DNA from: JAVBOW01 sp031550615
GTDB lineage: Bacteria; Bacteroidota; Bacteroidia; Bacteroidales; Rikenellaceae
Length of the DNA stretch: 34,565 nucleotides
Direction: 5' to 3'
NCBI GenBank assembly: GCA_031550615.1
Contig: JAVBOL010000020.1
Coordinates: 1-34,565, forward strand
Below, piece after piece: positions 33,458 to 34,565 of this stretch (position 1 is its first letter; every line of letters begins with the position of its first letter). The notes under the pieces are model-generated. The model worked only from the letters and a program-made list of their open reading frames with translations, had not been told where the DNA came from and did no database searches. The translations under genes and the position numbers were made by a program.

Positions 33458-34393
33458 CTAAAGCGTATTCTCGAAATACTCTATCGTGCGGCGCAGCCCC
33501 TCTTCGAGTTGCACGGAGGGCTGCCACCCGCCGAGTTTTTCCTGCGCAAGGGCGATGTCGGGCCTGCGCTGGCGGGGATCGTCGCTGGGCAGCGGCTCGA
33601 AGACGATCTTCGATTTGGCGCCGGTCAGCGCGATGACCTTCTGCGCCAGTTCGAGCATCGAAAATTCGCCCGGGTTGCCTATGTTGACCGGCCCTATAAA
33701 GTCGTCCGGGGTGGCCATCATGCGCACCATACCCTCGATCAGATCGTCCACATACTGGAACGAGCGGGTTTGCGTGCCGTCGCCATAGATGGTCAGGTCG
33801 CGCCCCTGCAACGCCTGTACGATGAAATTCGACACCACGCGACCGTCCTGCGGGTTCATGCGGGGGCCGTATGTGTTGAATATGCGTATGATCTTGATCC
33901 TTACACCGTTCTGGCGGTGGTAGTCCATGAACAGGGTCTCGGCGCAGCGCTTGCCCTCGTCGTAGCACGAGCGTATGCCTATCGTGTTCACGTTGCCCCA
34001 ATAGCCCTCGGGCTGCGGATGCACGTCGGGATCGCCGTAGACCTCGCTGGTCGACGCCTGTAATATCCTGGCGCGCGTGCGCTTGGCCAGGCCCAGCATG
34101 TTGATGGCCCCCACGACCGAGGTCTTGGTGGTCTTGATCGGGTTGTATTGGTAGTGTACAGGCGAGGCGGGGCACGCCAGGTTATAGATCTCGTCGACTT
34201 CGGCGGCGTAGTGGTCCACCACATCGTGGCGCACAAGCTCGAAGTTGTGGTTGTCCAGCAGGTGGCGCACATTGTCTTTGCTCCCTGTGAAATAGTTGTC
34301 AAGACATATAACGTCGTTGCCTTCGTTAAGCAGCCTTTCGCAAAGATGCGAGCCGATGAATCCCGCTCCGCCTGTTACAAGTACTCTTTTCAT
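33458..34393 (-). CDS. UDP-glucuronate decarboxylase (UDP-xylose synthase)
   Basis: This 311-aa extended short-chain dehydrogenase/reductase converts UDP-glucuronate to UDP-xylose in the cytosol using bound NAD. It has the Rossmann motif GGAGFIG (8-14), ASTSEVYGDP with Ser116 and Glu117, and the YxxxK pair Tyr144/Lys148 in SCYDEGKR. These agree with human UXS1 active-site positions with a constant offset of three. RIFNTYGPRM and RSFQYVDDLI are also typical of UXS. A dTDP-glucose dehydratase is less likely because the Ser-Glu pair replaces the DE pair of that family. The gene starts 3 nt after the UDP-glucose dehydrogenase stop, giving a two-step route from UDP-glucose to UDP-xylose for cell-surface polysaccharide. 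Confidence 0.92.
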   Translation of the reverse strand: MKRVLVTGGAGFIGSHLCERLLNEGNDVICLDNYFTGSKDNVRHLLDNHNFELVRHDVVDHYAAEVDEIYNLACPASPVHYQYNPIKTTKTSVVGAINMLGLAKRTRARILQASTSEVYGDPDVHPQPEGYWGNVNTIGIRSCYDEGKRCAETLFMDYHRQNGVRIKIIRIFNTYGPRMNPQDGRVVSNFIVQALQGRDLTIYGDGTQTRSFQYVDDLIEGMVRMMATPDDFIGPVNIGNPGEFSMLELAQKVIALTGAKSKIVFEPLPSDDPRQRRPDIALAQEKLGGWQPSVQLEEGLRRTIEYFENTL

Positions 34394-34396
34394 TGC

Positions 34397-34565
34397 CTAT
34401 TTTATGCCAATTCCTATATGTTCGAAACCTTCTGTTGCCAGAATGCTGCGATCGTAAATATTACGTCCGTCGATTACCAGGTTGCCCACCATACGGCGTT
34501 TTACCTCAGCCCAATGTGGCATACGGAAATCTTTCCACTCGGTGAGCAGAAGGATCGCCGAAGCG
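34397..34565 (-). CDS. UDP-glucose 6-dehydrogenase, C-terminal end (cut by window edge)
   Basis: Only the last 55 residues or so are present. LLLTEWKDFRMPHWAEVK and NLVIDGRNIYDRS followed by GFEHIGIGIK and a TAG stop are the classic C-terminal UDP-binding domain of UDP-glucose/GDP-mannose dehydrogenases. In the family this enzyme oxidises UDP-glucose to UDP-glucuronate with two NAD. Its neighbour, which decarboxylates UDP-glucuronate, supports UDP-glucose as substrate over GDP-mannose. The catalytic cysteine lies outside the window. Confidence 0.9.
   Translation of the reverse strand, partial: ASAILLLTEWKDFRMPHWAEVKRRMVGNLVIDGRNIYDRSILATEGFEHIGIGIK

Noticed and set aside
1..34565. CRISPR arrays, insertion sequences, tRNA genes or phage genes
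   Set aside because: I looked for regularly spaced repeats, transposase motifs, cloverleaf patterns and integrase motifs and found none I could support.

Overview
The window is chromosomal DNA from a GC-rich member of the Bacteroidota. The evidence is a SusC/SusD pair, many lipoproteins, TAnnTTTG-type -7 promoter boxes in place of an E. coli -10, almost no Shine-Dalgarno sequences, and a DUF6377-type membrane regulator. The GC content and gene repertoire would suit a gut Alistipes-like (Rikenellaceae) organism, but that placement is inference. I saw no insertion sequence, phage gene, CRISPR array or tRNA.

Left part (1-9556), mostly housekeeping. Two minus-strand genes come first: the N-terminal half of a Ser-type sulfatase cut by the window edge, and an exported SagB/nitroreductase-like flavoprotein. 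From a divergent promoter runs a tight plus-strand operon: dipeptidyl-peptidase III lipoprotein, membrane glycosyltransferase 2, ECF-like sigma factor and rsmG. Then come rpmH (L34) with its own textbook promoter and terminator, mqnE (futalosine menaquinone pathway), a three-PASTA membrane protein and an RluD-type pseudouridine synthase, closed by a perfect 17-bp terminator stem.

Right part (about 9630-33297), a polysaccharide utilization locus (PUL). A DUF6377 membrane regulator is followed by a GH92 alpha-mannosidase. A second promoter then drives about 18.3 kb of co-directional genes with gaps of 17 nt or less: SusC, SusD, two paralogous multi-repeat surface lipoproteins, a GH38 alpha-mannosidase, an unrecognised 324-aa exported protein (possible TIM barrel), and three different Ser-type sulfatases, the last S1_11-like. 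A perfect bidirectional terminator separates this operon from a convergent SGNH esterase whose promoter carries the same 13-mer as the SusC promoter. Right of this, on the minus strand, are a UDP-glucuronate decarboxylase and the C-terminus of a UDP-glucose dehydrogenase, i.e. UDP-xylose synthesis.

How it may work: the SusC/D complex and surface lipoproteins capture and import a glycan. The sulfatases and the esterase remove sulfate and acyl groups. GH92 and GH38 then trim alpha-mannose. The likely substrate is a sulfated alpha-mannose-containing glycan, such as a sulfated N-glycan or a sulfated mannan. No recognisable endo-acting enzyme is present, so the unrecognised 26523-27497 product is the best candidate for a new activity.
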